Shown here piece by piece: positions 52,561 to 61,636 of a stretch of 64,000 bases of DNA. Below the pieces are notes generated by a model. That model worked only from the letters and a program-made list of their open reading frames with translations, made no database searches and was not told where the DNA came from. Both the position numbers and the translations under genes were made by a program. Every line of letters begins with the position of its first letter. The first letter of the stretch is position 1. Source of the DNA: Gammaproteobacteria bacterium (GTDB lineage: Bacteria > Pseudomonadota > Gammaproteobacteria > Steroidobacterales > Steroidobacteraceae); the NCBI GenBank assembly GCA_016707425.1, contig JADJHU010000003.1, positions 186,001-250,000 of the forward strand, written 5' to 3'.

Positions 52561-53529
52561 TCAGTGTAGGACCTTGTGCACCGCAGCCACGATCTTGTCC
52601 CTGTTCGGATAGAGTGGCCGCTCGAGCTTCGGGCTGAAGGGAATCTGCACGTCCGGCGTGGTCACCCGCAGGATGGGTGCCCGCAGTGTCTCGAAGCCTT
52701 CTTCCGCGACCGTGGCCGCGATTTCGGCGGCTGCCCCGGCCGTGCGATGGGCGTAGTCGACGACGACGAGCCGCCGGGTCTTCGCCACCGAGGCGAGAAT
52801 CGTCGCGCGGTCGAGCGGCACGAGGCTGCGCACGTCGACGACCTCGGCCGAGATGCCTTCCTTTGCCAGCTGCTCGGCGGCGGGCAGTGCATGCAGGAGG
52901 CAGCCTGCCACTGAAACGATCGTCACATCACTGCCCTCGCGCCGCACCGCGGCCTTGCCGAGCGGCACGAGAAAGTCCGGATCCGTGGAGACGGCCTCCT
53001 TCTTCCCCCAGAGATCGTTGTCCTCGAAGACGAGCACCGGATCGTCGTCACGGATCGCGCTCTTGAGCATGCCTTTCATGTCGGAGGGCGTTGCCGGCGC
53101 GATGACCTTCAGGCCCGGCACGTTCATGAACATCGGATAAGGGCGATCGGAGTGCTGTGCGGCGTTCGCGCCGTTGTGCCACATGGACATGCGGAAGACG
53201 ACCGGCACGCGCACCTGGCCGCCGGTCATGAAGCGGATCTTCGCCGCCTGGTTGATGATCTGGTCGCAGGCGAGGTACACGAAGCTGGCGATCGTCAGGT
53301 CCACGATCGGCCGCAGGCCCGTGATGGCAGCGCCTATCGCCATCCCCGAGAAACCGAGCTCGGAGATCGGCGCATTCCAGGTGCGCCTGGGATCCAGCTT
53401 GCCGAGCACGCCGCTCGCGGAGTAGAGCGCGATGTCCTCGCCGACCAGGATGACGCTGGAGTCGCGTTCCATCTCCTCTTTCTCAGCCTCGAGGATCGCG
53501 TTCAGATAGGTGAGCTCGGTCGTGGCCAC
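52561..53529 (-). CDS. 2-oxoacid dehydrogenase E1 component, beta subunit
   Basis: A 322-residue protein starting at GTG 53529 (VATTELTYLNAI), 19 bp after the E1 alpha stop and behind AAGGGA. It has the transketolase central domain (LVGEDIALYSASG, NAPISELGFSGMAIGAA) and the C-terminal transketolase domain (VPLGKAAVRREGSDVTIVS, EVVDVRSLVPLD). This is the AcoB/PdhB/BkdB layout. With E1 alpha it forms the alpha2beta2 TPP enzyme that decarboxylates a 2-oxoacid or cleaves an alpha-hydroxyketone and passes the acyl group to lipoyl. Confidence 0.9.
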   Translation of the reverse strand: MATTELTYLNAILEAEKEEMERDSSVILVGEDIALYSASGVLGKLDPRRTWNAPISELGFSGMAIGAAITGLRPIVDLTIASFVYLACDQIINQAAKIRFMTGGQVRVPVVFRMSMWHNGANAAQHSDRPYPMFMNVPGLKVIAPATPSDMKGMLKSAIRDDDPVLVFEDNDLWGKKEAVSTDPDFLVPLGKAAVRREGSDVTIVSVAGCLLHALPAAEQLAKEGISAEVVDVRSLVPLDRATILASVAKTRRLVVVDYAHRTAGAAAEIAATVAEEGFETLRAPILRVTTPDVQIPFSPKLERPLYPNRDKIVAAVHKVLH

Positions 53530-53548
53530 GCCTGCGGGTCCCTTGCGC

Positions 53549-54535
53549 TCAGGCCGGATAGCCAATGGGGTTGCTGTAGAGGTAGTCCCAGACACTCGCC
53601 GGATCGGGATGCGGGCTCTTGCGGGCAAACTCGACGGCTTCCGCGACCGTCCGCTCGACCGCACTCTCGATTTCCCCGAGCTCGGTTTCACTGTGCCCGG
53701 CTTCGAGCAGCCACGCGCGACAGAGCACGAGCGGATCGCGCTCACGCCGGTAGCGTTCGACCTCGTCGGCCTCCCGATAGTGCGACGGGATGAAGACACC
53801 GATCGCGTGCTCATCGAAGCGATAGGTCTTCGCCTCGATCAGGCTGGGGCCTTCGCCCCGGCGTGCCCGCTCCACGGCCGCGCTCGTCACGCCGTAGACC
53901 TCGTCGAGCGCCTGCCCGTCCACGATCACGCCGGGAACGCCGAAGCCGCCGGCCCGCTTCGCGATGTCCGGCTGCGCATGGGTGGTACTGGCCGGCGTGG
54001 TCGCCGCGTAGCCGTTGTTCTCGCAGAAGAAGATCACCGGCAGCTTCCAGATCGCCGCCAGGTTCAGGCATTCATAGAGGACACCCTGGTTCGCGGCCCC
54101 GTCGCCGAAGAAGGACAGGCTTACCTGGTCGGTGCCGCGCACGAGGGCACTCAGCCCCGCCCCCGTGGCGAGCGGAATGCCCCCGCCCACGATGGCGGAT
54201 TCCCCGATGATGCCGACGCTGCGGTCGGCCAGGTGCATCGAGCCGCCGCGGCCTTTGCACACCCCCGTCGCGCGTCCCATGAGCTCAGCCATGAGCGGCG
54301 CGAGCCTGGCACCCTTGGCGATCGGGTGGCCGTGGGAGCGGTGCGTGCCGGTGATGGAGTCATCATCCCGCAACGCCATGCAGGCGCCCACGAGCGCCGC
54401 TTCCTGTCCGACGCTCGAGTGCACCGCGCCCGGGATCTCGCCGGCGGCGATGCGTCGAGGCAACGCGAGCTCGAAACCCCGGATCGAGAGCATCCGGCGG
54501 TAGGCTTCACGGCGCTGATCGGCTCGCAGAGTCAT
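53549..54535 (-). CDS. 2-oxoacid / acetoin dehydrogenase E1 component, alpha subunit
   Basis: Start ATG 54535 (MTLRADQRREAY). The 328-residue protein has the TPP-binding motif starting GDGAANQG at residue 144 and ending ENNGY near 173, and the conserved RSHGHPIAKG and KGRGGSMHL regions. It resembles the AcoA/PdhA type. It is the first gene of the minus-strand operon and is divergent from a LuxR-type regulator across 77 bp. A TTG/ATG further upstream (54601) is in frame but would overlap the presumed promoter. Substrate is unknown; no E2 acyltransferase or E3 gene is next to it. Confidence 0.9.
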   Translation of the reverse strand: MTLRADQRREAYRRMLSIRGFELALPRRIAAGEIPGAVHSSVGQEAALVGACMALRDDDSITGTHRSHGHPIAKGARLAPLMAELMGRATGVCKGRGGSMHLADRSVGIIGESAIVGGGIPLATGAGLSALVRGTDQVSLSFFGDGAANQGVLYECLNLAAIWKLPVIFFCENNGYAATTPASTTHAQPDIAKRAGGFGVPGVIVDGQALDEVYGVTSAAVERARRGEGPSLIEAKTYRFDEHAIGVFIPSHYREADEVERYRRERDPLVLCRAWLLEAGHSETELGEIESAVERTVAEAVEFARKSPHPDPASVWDYLYSNPIGYPA

Positions 54536-54612
54536 TGGCTGGTCATCAGTGACGATCTGAGACTCGAGGAGCCTATACTTGACACCCGACCGCCGCATCA
54601 TGCACTTGCTGT

Positions 54613-55752
54613 ATGGCCGAGCCCTTCGCAGCCATTTCCGAGCTCGTCAGGCAGCTCTATGCCGGTGCGGTCGAGGCGCCCCCATGGCAGGGATTCCTGG
54701 AGTGTCTGCGGCGCGACACCGGCAGCAAGGCGGCGCTGATCATGCTCTCGCCCCCGGGTTCCCCGACTGTCAATCTACTGAGCGCGGTCGGCGGGCAGCC
54801 TGAGGTCAACGGCGCCTACCGCTATGAGCTCTTTGCGCTCGATCCCTTCGTCAATGTGCCGGAGGGTCGGGTCGTCACGCTGCACGAGTACTTCGGTGCG
54901 CAGGAGGTCGGGCGCAGCGACTACTACAACCATTTCATGCGCGCGACCTGGGGCGTCGGCTTCGTGCTCTACGCCGATGTACAGACTGCCGCAGGCTATA
55001 TGGCCTGCGTGCGCCTCTGCCGCGGTGTCGACGCCGAGGACTTCGGGGCGGAGGCCCATCGGCTCCTCGAGGTCCTGGTGCCGCACCTGCGGCAGGCCGT
55101 CGAGATCTTCGACCGTGTGCACCACCTGCAGGTGGAGGAAACCGAGCTCAGTCACACCCTGGACGGTCTGGGTGTCGCCAGCTTCCTGCTCGATGCCAGC
55201 CAGCAGATCGTCCAGCCCAACAGGGCCGCCGAGGCCCTGTTCGCCTCCGGGCAGGGCCTGGCGGTGCGCAATGGGCGCCTGGGCCTGAGCTGCGCCCAGG
55301 CCCAGCAGCAGCTTGCAGGACTCCTTGCGCAGGTGGGTCACCGGCCCGACTTGACGAACGACTCGCGACGGGGACTCCCTGAGGTGATCGTCATTCCGCG
55401 CGGATCCGGCGCCCCCCCTCTGGCGGTTGCCGTGCGCATCCTGCACTCACCCGCCGATCTGCGCTCTGGCCATGCGCCCGTGGCTGCCGTCTATGTCAGC
55501 ATGCCGGAGCCGCACACCATGGTGCCGGCCGCCCTCGTGCGCCAGTTGCTCGGCATCACGCCCGCCGAATCCGAGCTCGCGGCACGGCTCGCCCGTGGGG
55601 ATACCATCGATGCAGCGGCACACGACCTCGGCGTCACACGCGCGACAGCCCGGACGCAGCTATACTCGATCTTCAGGAAGACGGGCGTACGCCGCCAGTC
55701 CGAGCTCGTCTCGCTCATCACGAAGACGGCCGCGCGACTCCCGCGGCAATAG
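54613..55752 (+). CDS. LuxR-type transcriptional regulator
   Basis: A 379-residue protein. The C terminus has a LuxR-type helix-turn-helix (LGITPAESELAARLARGDT, IDAAAHDLGVTRATARTQLYSIFRKTGV). The N-terminal region (about 1-170) and a middle PAS-like part (VASFLLDASQQIVQPNRAAEALF) probably sense a signal; no receiver domain is present. Such proteins occur next to degradation genes in sphingomonads and steroid degraders. It is divergent from the E1 alpha operon with 77 bp between the starts, so it is the best candidate for its regulator. The DUF3604 gene follows by 9 bp and may be cotranscribed. Confidence 0.83.
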   Translation: MAEPFAAISELVRQLYAGAVEAPPWQGFLECLRRDTGSKAALIMLSPPGSPTVNLLSAVGGQPEVNGAYRYELFALDPFVNVPEGRVVTLHEYFGAQEVGRSDYYNHFMRATWGVGFVLYADVQTAAGYMACVRLCRGVDAEDFGAEAHRLLEVLVPHLRQAVEIFDRVHHLQVEETELSHTLDGLGVASFLLDASQQIVQPNRAAEALFASGQGLAVRNGRLGLSCAQAQQQLAGLLAQVGHRPDLTNDSRRGLPEVIVIPRGSGAPPLAVAVRILHSPADLRSGHAPVAAVYVSMPEPHTMVPAALVRQLLGITPAESELAARLARGDTIDAAAHDLGVTRATARTQLYSIFRKTGVRRQSELVSLITKTAARLPRQ

Positions 55753-55761
55753 GATCTGCGC

Positions 55762-57618
55762 ATGAGACCCCCCTTCTCCTGGCTCCTTGTGCCGGGACTG
55801 CTCATGGCGTTGTGGCCGGCCACGGCCACCAGTCGTGATGCCGACGCGAATGACGGCGCTGCGACGCGCCGTGCGCTCTTCGGCGAGCTGCACCTGCACA
55901 CCTCTCTTTCGTTCGACGCGGACGGCTTCACCGAAGCGCGTACCGACCCCGACCTCGCCTACCGCTTCGCACGCGGCGAGGCAGTGGAATACCTTGGCCG
56001 GAAAGTGCGCCGCGACAGGCCACTCGATTTCATGGCCGTGACGGATCATGCCGAGTTCATGGGCTTCCTCAATCAGCTCGACGACTCCGACAGCGTGCTC
56101 TCGAAGAGCGCATTCGGTCGTCAGTACCAGGATGACCGACGCAGCCAGCGGGATCTCGGTGCTTTCAGCGCGAACCTGCTGCGTGCGCTCGCCAACCCCG
56201 TCGTCTCGACGGAGCTGCAGGCCGCCAGGGCGGTGCATTCGGCCTGGCAACGCACCATCGATGCCGCCAATGCCAACTATCGTCCGGGAACCTTCACGAC
56301 GTTCATCGGCTACGAATGGACCTCACACCCAGAGAGTCGTTACAACCTCCATCGCAACGTCATCTTTCACGGAGGAACCGCGCCGCCACCGTTTACCGCG
56401 AGCGATTCCCTGCGCCCCGAAGATCTCTGGTCCTATCTCGAGGGCAACCGCGCCCGGGGAGTCGAGGCGCTCGCGATTCCGCACAACGGCAATGCGAGTG
56501 ACGGCCACATGTTCGCATGGGTCGATAGTGACGGACGTGCCATCGACGGTGAGTACGCACGCCGCCGTGCCGCAAACGAACCACTGAACGAGATCGTGCA
56601 GGGCAAGGGGCAGTCGGAGACGATGCCGGCACTCTCGCCCAGCGACGAATTCGCCGGTTTCGAGGTCATGGACCGCCTGGTGCCGCGACTCGACCTCAAG
56701 GGCTCACCACCCGGCAGCTATGTGCGTGATGCGCTCGGGCGCGGCCTGCTGATCGCGCAGCGCACAGGAACCAATCCGTTCAAGCTGGGTGCAGTCGGCG
56801 GGAGCGACTTCCACAACGGACTGTCCACTTCCGCCGAGAACGCCTTCTTCATGGCCTTCGGATTCGATCCGGATGTGAATCCGCCGGAGCGGGAACAGGC
56901 GGAGTGGCTGCTGAAGGAACCGGCTGCGACCGACGTCGGCGTGGACCCGCTGCTGCTGGGATCGAGTGGACTCACGGGTGTCTGGGCCGAACGGAATGAC
57001 CGCGATGCGATCTACGCCGCACTGCGACGGCGAGAGACCTTTGCGACCTCCGGCACGCGCCTCCAGCTGCGGCTCTTCGCGGGCTGGGATTACCCGGCCG
57101 GCCTCACGCGGGGTGTCAACTGGGTCCGGCGTGCCTACGCAGAGGGTGTTGCGATGGGTGGCGACCTGCCACGGCGATCGCAGCGGGCGGGTGCACCGCG
57201 CTTCGTCCTCTGGGCACTGAAGGACCCCGATGGCGCCAACCTCGACCGGGCCCAGATCGTCAAAGTCTGGATCCGGGACGCTCAGGCGCATGAGAAAGTC
57301 TTCGATGTCATCCTCGGCGGCGAGCACCGCCGCGACGCGGCGACTGGCCGGCCCCTGCCCGTCGGCAACACCGTGGATGTGAGTCGCGCCCGCTACACGA
57401 ACAGTATCGGCGCGACTGAGCTGCTCGCGGAATGGCGTGACCCGGCCTTCGATGCGGACGAGCCCGCCGTCTACTATTTGCGAGTGCTCGAGATTCCGAC
57501 GCCGCGCTGGTCCACCATTCTGGCGGCCCGCCATGGGCTTGCGCCACCGAAGAGAAGCCCGGCGACCCTCCAGGAGCGTGGCTGGTCATCCCCCATCTGG
57601 TATACGCCTCCGAAGTGA
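55762..57618 (+). CDS. DUF3604 domain-containing secreted protein
   Basis: A 618-residue protein with a signal peptide (WLLVPGLLMALWPATATS). PHP-like metal motifs are visible: LFGELHLHTSLSFDADG near the N terminus, DFMAVTDHAEFMG, and GGSDFHNG near the middle. These fit DUF3604, a PHP-phosphoesterase-like family with unknown substrates. It is probably periplasmic and is intact. It follows the LuxR gene by 9 bp, and its end is 26 bp from the convergent antiporter gene. Confidence 0.83.
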   Translation: MRPPFSWLLVPGLLMALWPATATSRDADANDGAATRRALFGELHLHTSLSFDADGFTEARTDPDLAYRFARGEAVEYLGRKVRRDRPLDFMAVTDHAEFMGFLNQLDDSDSVLSKSAFGRQYQDDRRSQRDLGAFSANLLRALANPVVSTELQAARAVHSAWQRTIDAANANYRPGTFTTFIGYEWTSHPESRYNLHRNVIFHGGTAPPPFTASDSLRPEDLWSYLEGNRARGVEALAIPHNGNASDGHMFAWVDSDGRAIDGEYARRRAANEPLNEIVQGKGQSETMPALSPSDEFAGFEVMDRLVPRLDLKGSPPGSYVRDALGRGLLIAQRTGTNPFKLGAVGGSDFHNGLSTSAENAFFMAFGFDPDVNPPEREQAEWLLKEPAATDVGVDPLLLGSSGLTGVWAERNDRDAIYAALRRRETFATSGTRLQLRLFAGWDYPAGLTRGVNWVRRAYAEGVAMGGDLPRRSQRAGAPRFVLWALKDPDGANLDRAQIVKVWIRDAQAHEKVFDVILGGEHRRDAATGRPLPVGNTVDVSRARYTNSIGATELLAEWRDPAFDADEPAVYYLRVLEIPTPRWSTILAARHGLAPPKRSPATLQERGWSSPIWYTPPK

Positions 57619-57644
57619 GGCGAATGCCCGGGCGGGACTCGCGA

Positions 57645-59624
57645 CTACCCCGCCAGGAGAACCGACTCCGCCCGCTCGAGCGCATCCGGCCGCCCGTGGA
57701 GGACGACGATGTCGCCCTGACGCAGCACGGTGCTGCCCGCGGGCTCGCGCCCAAGGATGCCCTGGCGGCGCACACCCGTGAACGAGACATCGGCTCCGCG
57801 GGCGCGTACATCATCGAGCGTGTGGCCCACGGCCCAGGCCCTGGGCGGCAGCACCACTGATCTGACTTCCTCGCGGTACTCCCGCATCTCGCCGGTCGGT
57901 CGCGGGTCCTCGCGATGCACCAGTCCGCGGAGCAGGGCATAGCGACTGTCACGGATCTCGCCGATGGTCCGCACGACACGCGACACGGGTACGCCCAGGA
58001 GCACCAGCACGTGACAGACGAGCATGAGGCTCGCCTCGAAGGTCTCGGGAATGACTTCCGTGGCTCCGGCTGCACGCAGCTCGGCGAGACGGGCATCGTC
58101 CTGCGTACGCACCAGGATGGGTACCTCGCCCCGCAATCGCCGCACGCTGCGCACGATGTCCAGCGCAACACCCGGATTCGAGAAGCTGATGACCACCGCG
58201 CTTGCTGCGGCAAGTCCGACGTGCTCCAGCACCTCTTCGTCGGCCGAGTCCCCGAAGATCACCGGATCGCCCGCCTGACGCGCCGCGCGGATCCGGGCCG
58301 GATCGAGATCCAGCGCCACGTACTCGAAGCCCTCGGATTCGAGCACGCGTGCGATGTTCTGTCCGACACGCCCGAAACCACAGAGGATCACATGCTCGCG
58401 CTGCGCGACAGCGCGTGTCGCCGCGTTCTCGCGCTCGAGTGCGGGACGAGGCGGGCCGCGCGTGCCGAGGATCCAGCGCGCGAGGCGCTTGTTGTTGCCG
58501 ATGATGAGCGGGCTCAGGACCATCGACAGCACGATCGCGACCAGCAGCGGCTGCAGTACCTCACGCGAGCCCGGAGAAGTCGGCAGCACGAGCGTCAGCA
58601 GCGCGATTCCGAACTCCCCGCCGATCGACATGACGAGGCCGGTGCGTACCGCCTTGAAGGTCGAGTCGATGAACACGCGCGCGGCCAGTGCCGCGAGCAG
58701 CGCCTTCAGCAGGAGCATGATCCCGAGGAGCATGGAGATGAGAAAGAACTTCTCGACGAGCAGCTCCACGTCGAGCTGCATGCCCACCGAGATGAAGAAC
58801 AGCCCGAGGAGGATGTCGCGAAAGGGCCGGATCACCGTCTCGACCTGATGCCGATACTCGGTCTCGGCGAGCATCATGCCCGCGAGGAAGGCCCCGAGCG
58901 CGAGCGAGAGACCCGCGAGGTGTGAAATCCATGCCGATCCGAGTGCCACGAGCAGCACTGCGAGCGTGAAGGTCTCGCGCAGGCGGCTGTGGGCGATCTC
59001 GTGAAAGAGCGGTCGCAGGAGCCAGCGGCCGACAAGCAGTACCGCGGCGACAGCCAGCACGCCGCCCGCCACCGCCACCGCACTCCCCAGGGGCGAGAAC
59101 TCCTCGCCACCCTGTGCAACGGCCGAGGCAAGCGCGAGAAAAGGCACGAAGGCGAGGTCCTGGAAGAGCACGATGCTGAAGGCGAGCCTTCCGTGCGTGC
59201 GATTGAGCTCTGCACGGTCGGCAAGCTGGTGCACGATGAGCGGTGTCGAGGTCATGGCCACCGCTCCGCCCACCACGATCGCCAGGAACCAGGACAACGC
59301 CAGAGCATGAGCCAGGAGCGCGACGGTTCCGGCGGTAAGCAGGACCTGCACGGCGCCGAGACCGAACACCTCGCGCCGCATCGCAATCATGCGCGGCAGC
59401 GAAAAATCCAGCCCGAGCGTGAACAGCAGGAAGACGATGCCGAGCTCGGCGAGCAGCCGCGTCGTCTCGGTGCCCGAGAAGAGCCCGAGCGCATAGGGGC
59501 CGATCGCCATGCCGGCGAATACGTACCCGAGGAGCGTCGGGAGACCCATGCGGCGGGCGAGCGTCACGACCAGCACGGTGGCCGCGAGCAGCAGCAGGGC
59601 CTGGGGAAGCGGCTCGTCGATCAT
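57645..59624 (-). CDS. KefB/KefC-type monovalent cation:proton antiporter
   Basis: A 659-residue protein. The first 380 residues are the Na/H exchanger-type membrane domain with about 12 helices (LGYVFAGMAIGPYALGLF, FLLFTLGLDFSLPRM). A TrkA-N (RCK) NAD-binding domain follows, with CGFGRVGQNIARVLE and VALDLDPARI. A TrkA-C domain closes the protein (VLRQGDIVVLHGRPD). This is the KefB/YbaL layout, a K/H antiporter gated by nucleotide or glutathione adducts. It ends the minus-strand envelope block and has no KefG/KefF partner next to it. Confidence 0.9.
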   Translation of the reverse strand: MIDEPLPQALLLLAATVLVVTLARRMGLPTLLGYVFAGMAIGPYALGLFSGTETTRLLAELGIVFLLFTLGLDFSLPRMIAMRREVFGLGAVQVLLTAGTVALLAHALALSWFLAIVVGGAVAMTSTPLIVHQLADRAELNRTHGRLAFSIVLFQDLAFVPFLALASAVAQGGEEFSPLGSAVAVAGGVLAVAAVLLVGRWLLRPLFHEIAHSRLRETFTLAVLLVALGSAWISHLAGLSLALGAFLAGMMLAETEYRHQVETVIRPFRDILLGLFFISVGMQLDVELLVEKFFLISMLLGIMLLLKALLAALAARVFIDSTFKAVRTGLVMSIGGEFGIALLTLVLPTSPGSREVLQPLLVAIVLSMVLSPLIIGNNKRLARWILGTRGPPRPALERENAATRAVAQREHVILCGFGRVGQNIARVLESEGFEYVALDLDPARIRAARQAGDPVIFGDSADEEVLEHVGLAAASAVVISFSNPGVALDIVRSVRRLRGEVPILVRTQDDARLAELRAAGATEVIPETFEASLMLVCHVLVLLGVPVSRVVRTIGEIRDSRYALLRGLVHREDPRPTGEMREYREEVRSVVLPPRAWAVGHTLDDVRARGADVSFTGVRRQGILGREPAGSTVLRQGDIVVLHGRPDALERAESVLLAG

Positions 59625-59643
59625 CTCGACGGCAGAGCTTAGC

Positions 59644-60543
59644 TCACGCGGGGAAGAAATCGATCGGCTTCGTCGTGGTGATGGTCTCGACGTCCCGGGC
59701 TTCGAAACGGAACAGGCGCACGCGCGCCACGATCTTGCGCTCCAGCTCAGGGTCAGCGAGGTCGCTCGAGACGATGCGGCACATGGTCACTTCGCCGGCT
59801 GGCGAGATCGTGAATTCCAGCACCACCTTGCCCTGCAGCTCCGGCCGCTCGCGCTGGGCCCGGCTGTAGAGCGCATAGATCGCACCCTTGTTGCGGTCGA
59901 AGACCAGCTCGATCTCCTCGCGACTGCGCCCGGCCTTGCCGCTGTGGGCCGTACGCGTCGCGCCACGCGCGCTTCCGGCAGCGATCCCCGAGGTCACCCG
60001 TGTCCCCTCGATGCCGGTCAGCGAGCCCGCGCCCGCCCCAAAGCCACGACTCACGCCCGAGGTGTCGATGCCTGTACTGCCACGCCCCGCGCGTGCGGAA
60101 ATCAGGGAGCGCTCGGCACGGGCTTCCTCGCCCACCGCCCCCTTGAGGTCCCTGGTCGGCGGCGCCTCGGCCTGCATCATCTGCCTCAGGTCTGCGAGTT
60201 CATCGCGGATGCGCGCAAGCCTCTGTTCCGCCTTCTCTCTCGCCCGCTGGCGTGCATCGACCGGAAGCGGCTGTGGCACCGGCTTCGCCTGGGGCCGGGG
60301 CTCGACCTTCGGAGGCGGCGGTGGCGGAGGCGGTGGCTGCGGTTTCTGCTCGATCATCACGCGGGCGAGCCGCGGCGGCACGGTCTCGATGGCCTTCGGC
60401 TTGCTGAGCGGAATGAAGGGAACGATGATGCCGACCACGGCAAGGAGGGCGAGCGCCGCCCACAGCATCCTGTAGAAGCGCCGGTTCTCCTCGACCGAGG
60501 TCTCCCACGGCAGCTCGAAATTTCTGTAATAGGGTCGCAACAC
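59644..60543 (-). CDS. AgmX/PglI-type TonB-like energy transducer
   Basis: A 299-residue protein starting at GTG 60543. It has one N-terminal membrane helix (MLWAALALLAVVGIIVPFI), a Pro-rich linker (KPQPPPPPPPPPKVEPRP), a coiled-coil-like stretch, a Gly/Ser-rich middle, and an AgmX/PglI C-terminal domain (VFDRNKGAIYALYSRAQ, LQGKVVLEFTISPAGEV). It takes the place of TonB/TolA in this ExbB-ExbD-ExbD cluster and should transmit proton-motive force to outer-membrane partners. It lies 19 bp after the second ExbD gene. Confidence 0.87.
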   Translation of the reverse strand: MLRPYYRNFELPWETSVEENRRFYRMLWAALALLAVVGIIVPFIPLSKPKAIETVPPRLARVMIEQKPQPPPPPPPPPKVEPRPQAKPVPQPLPVDARQRAREKAEQRLARIRDELADLRQMMQAEAPPTRDLKGAVGEEARAERSLISARAGRGSTGIDTSGVSRGFGAGAGSLTGIEGTRVTSGIAAGSARGATRTAHSGKAGRSREEIELVFDRNKGAIYALYSRAQRERPELQGKVVLEFTISPAGEVTMCRIVSSDLADPELERKIVARVRLFRFEARDVETITTTKPIDFFPA

Positions 60544-60562
60544 GAGGCTGGACTCCCGCGGC

Positions 60563-61087
60563 TCAGCCGGGCCTCAGGGCGCCGGGCGGGACGGGTTTCT
60601 CCTTCTGCAGGACCGCGAGCGAGATGCGCCCGTAGTCGGCGTCCGTGCACGTCGCCATGACCTTCTTCAGTACGTCGTAGGGCAGTGACTTGTCCCCCAT
60701 GATCGTGATCTCACGCCCGGCGAGATCACGCTCGGCGAGCTCCTGCCCGACCAGCAGCGGGCGCTTCAGGGCATCGCGCAGCGGCGCCACGATCTCGCCC
60801 TGCTGGCCGCGCACCTCCGCGATCGTCGCGACGCGCTCGCCCTGCACGAAGAGGTCCTCTCGCGTGATCGTCACCACCACCGACTGGCGCGGCATCGCTT
60901 CGGCGATCGACTGGGGCACCTCGACGCCCTTGGTGTTCTGGATGACCTCGACCTCGGTCGAATATACGAGGAGAAACGACACCATGACCGACAGGATGTC
61001 GATCATGGGTATGAGGTTCAGCTCCGCCTCGGCACGATGCCGAAGGTGGTGCTCCGCCATGCGCCGGGCCCGATTGGACATGCTCAT
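60563..61087 (-). CDS. exbD: ExbD/TolR-family biopolymer transport protein
   Basis: A 174-residue ExbD-type protein: short cytoplasmic N terminus, one membrane helix with the functional Asp (LNLIPMIDILSVMVSFLLV), and a periplasmic domain. Its ATG overlaps the stop of the preceding exbD gene (ATGA). The two ExbD proteins in this cluster have different periplasmic domains and probably form a heterodimer, as in myxobacterial-type Agl/Exb complexes. Confidence 0.9.
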   Translation of the reverse strand: MSMSNRARRMAEHHLRHRAEAELNLIPMIDILSVMVSFLLVYSTEVEVIQNTKGVEVPQSIAEAMPRQSVVVTITREDLFVQGERVATIAEVRGQQGEIVAPLRDALKRPLLVGQELAERDLAGREITIMGDKSLPYDVLKKVMATCTDADYGRISLAVLQKEKPVPPGALRPG

Positions 61088-61608
61088 GAGGAAGATCCTT
61101 GCGTCAGCGCCGGCGCGTCGCCGATCGAGATGTCCGGGAAGAGCTCGGCCTGCACGGCATGACTCCCCTGCCGGACTTCGAACACGCGGACCTTGTCCAT
61201 CACCTGGACGAGGATGTCGTAGGGAATGTCGGGCTCGAGCAGCAGCGTCGCGTCGACCTTCTCGGGAAACTTTGCCTTGACGCGCTGCAGATAGGCACCC
61301 AGTCCGTCGAGGTCGTAGCCCGCCGCCGTGCTGGGGAAGGTTGCGAGCGGGCCGGTGTTGCGGTCCGCGACCTGCACCGCACCGTGCCGTACGAGCACCT
61401 CCAGCACGAGCCCGGGGGGCGGCTCGCGGAACTCCGCCTGCTGCACCGGCAGCCGGAGCTCGAGGATCACCGTGCGCGAGAACACGGCGGTCATGAGCAG
61501 GAAGGTCACGAGCACGGTGAAAATGTCGATCATCGGCACGAGCAGGAGCTCCGCCGGTTTGCGCTTGTGGCGGACGAGTTTCTTGATCTGGCGCGAGCGG
61601 CGTCTCAT
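61084..61608 (-). CDS. exbD: ExbD/TolR-family biopolymer transport protein
   Basis: A 174-residue ExbD homologue with basic N terminus (MRRRSRQIKKLVRHKRK), membrane helix with the conserved Asp (LLLVPMIDIFTVLVTFLLM) and a periplasmic domain. It follows exbB by 28 bp and overlaps the second exbD by 4 bp. Together with ExbB it forms the proton channel that drives the AgmX-type transducer. Confidence 0.9.
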   Translation of the reverse strand: MRRRSRQIKKLVRHKRKPAELLLVPMIDIFTVLVTFLLMTAVFSRTVILELRLPVQQAEFREPPPGLVLEVLVRHGAVQVADRNTGPLATFPSTAAGYDLDGLGAYLQRVKAKFPEKVDATLLLEPDIPYDILVQVMDKVRVFEVRQGSHAVQAELFPDISIGDAPALTQGSSS

Positions 61609-61636
61609 GGCGGGCTCCCTGCGGCGCGGGCGACCC

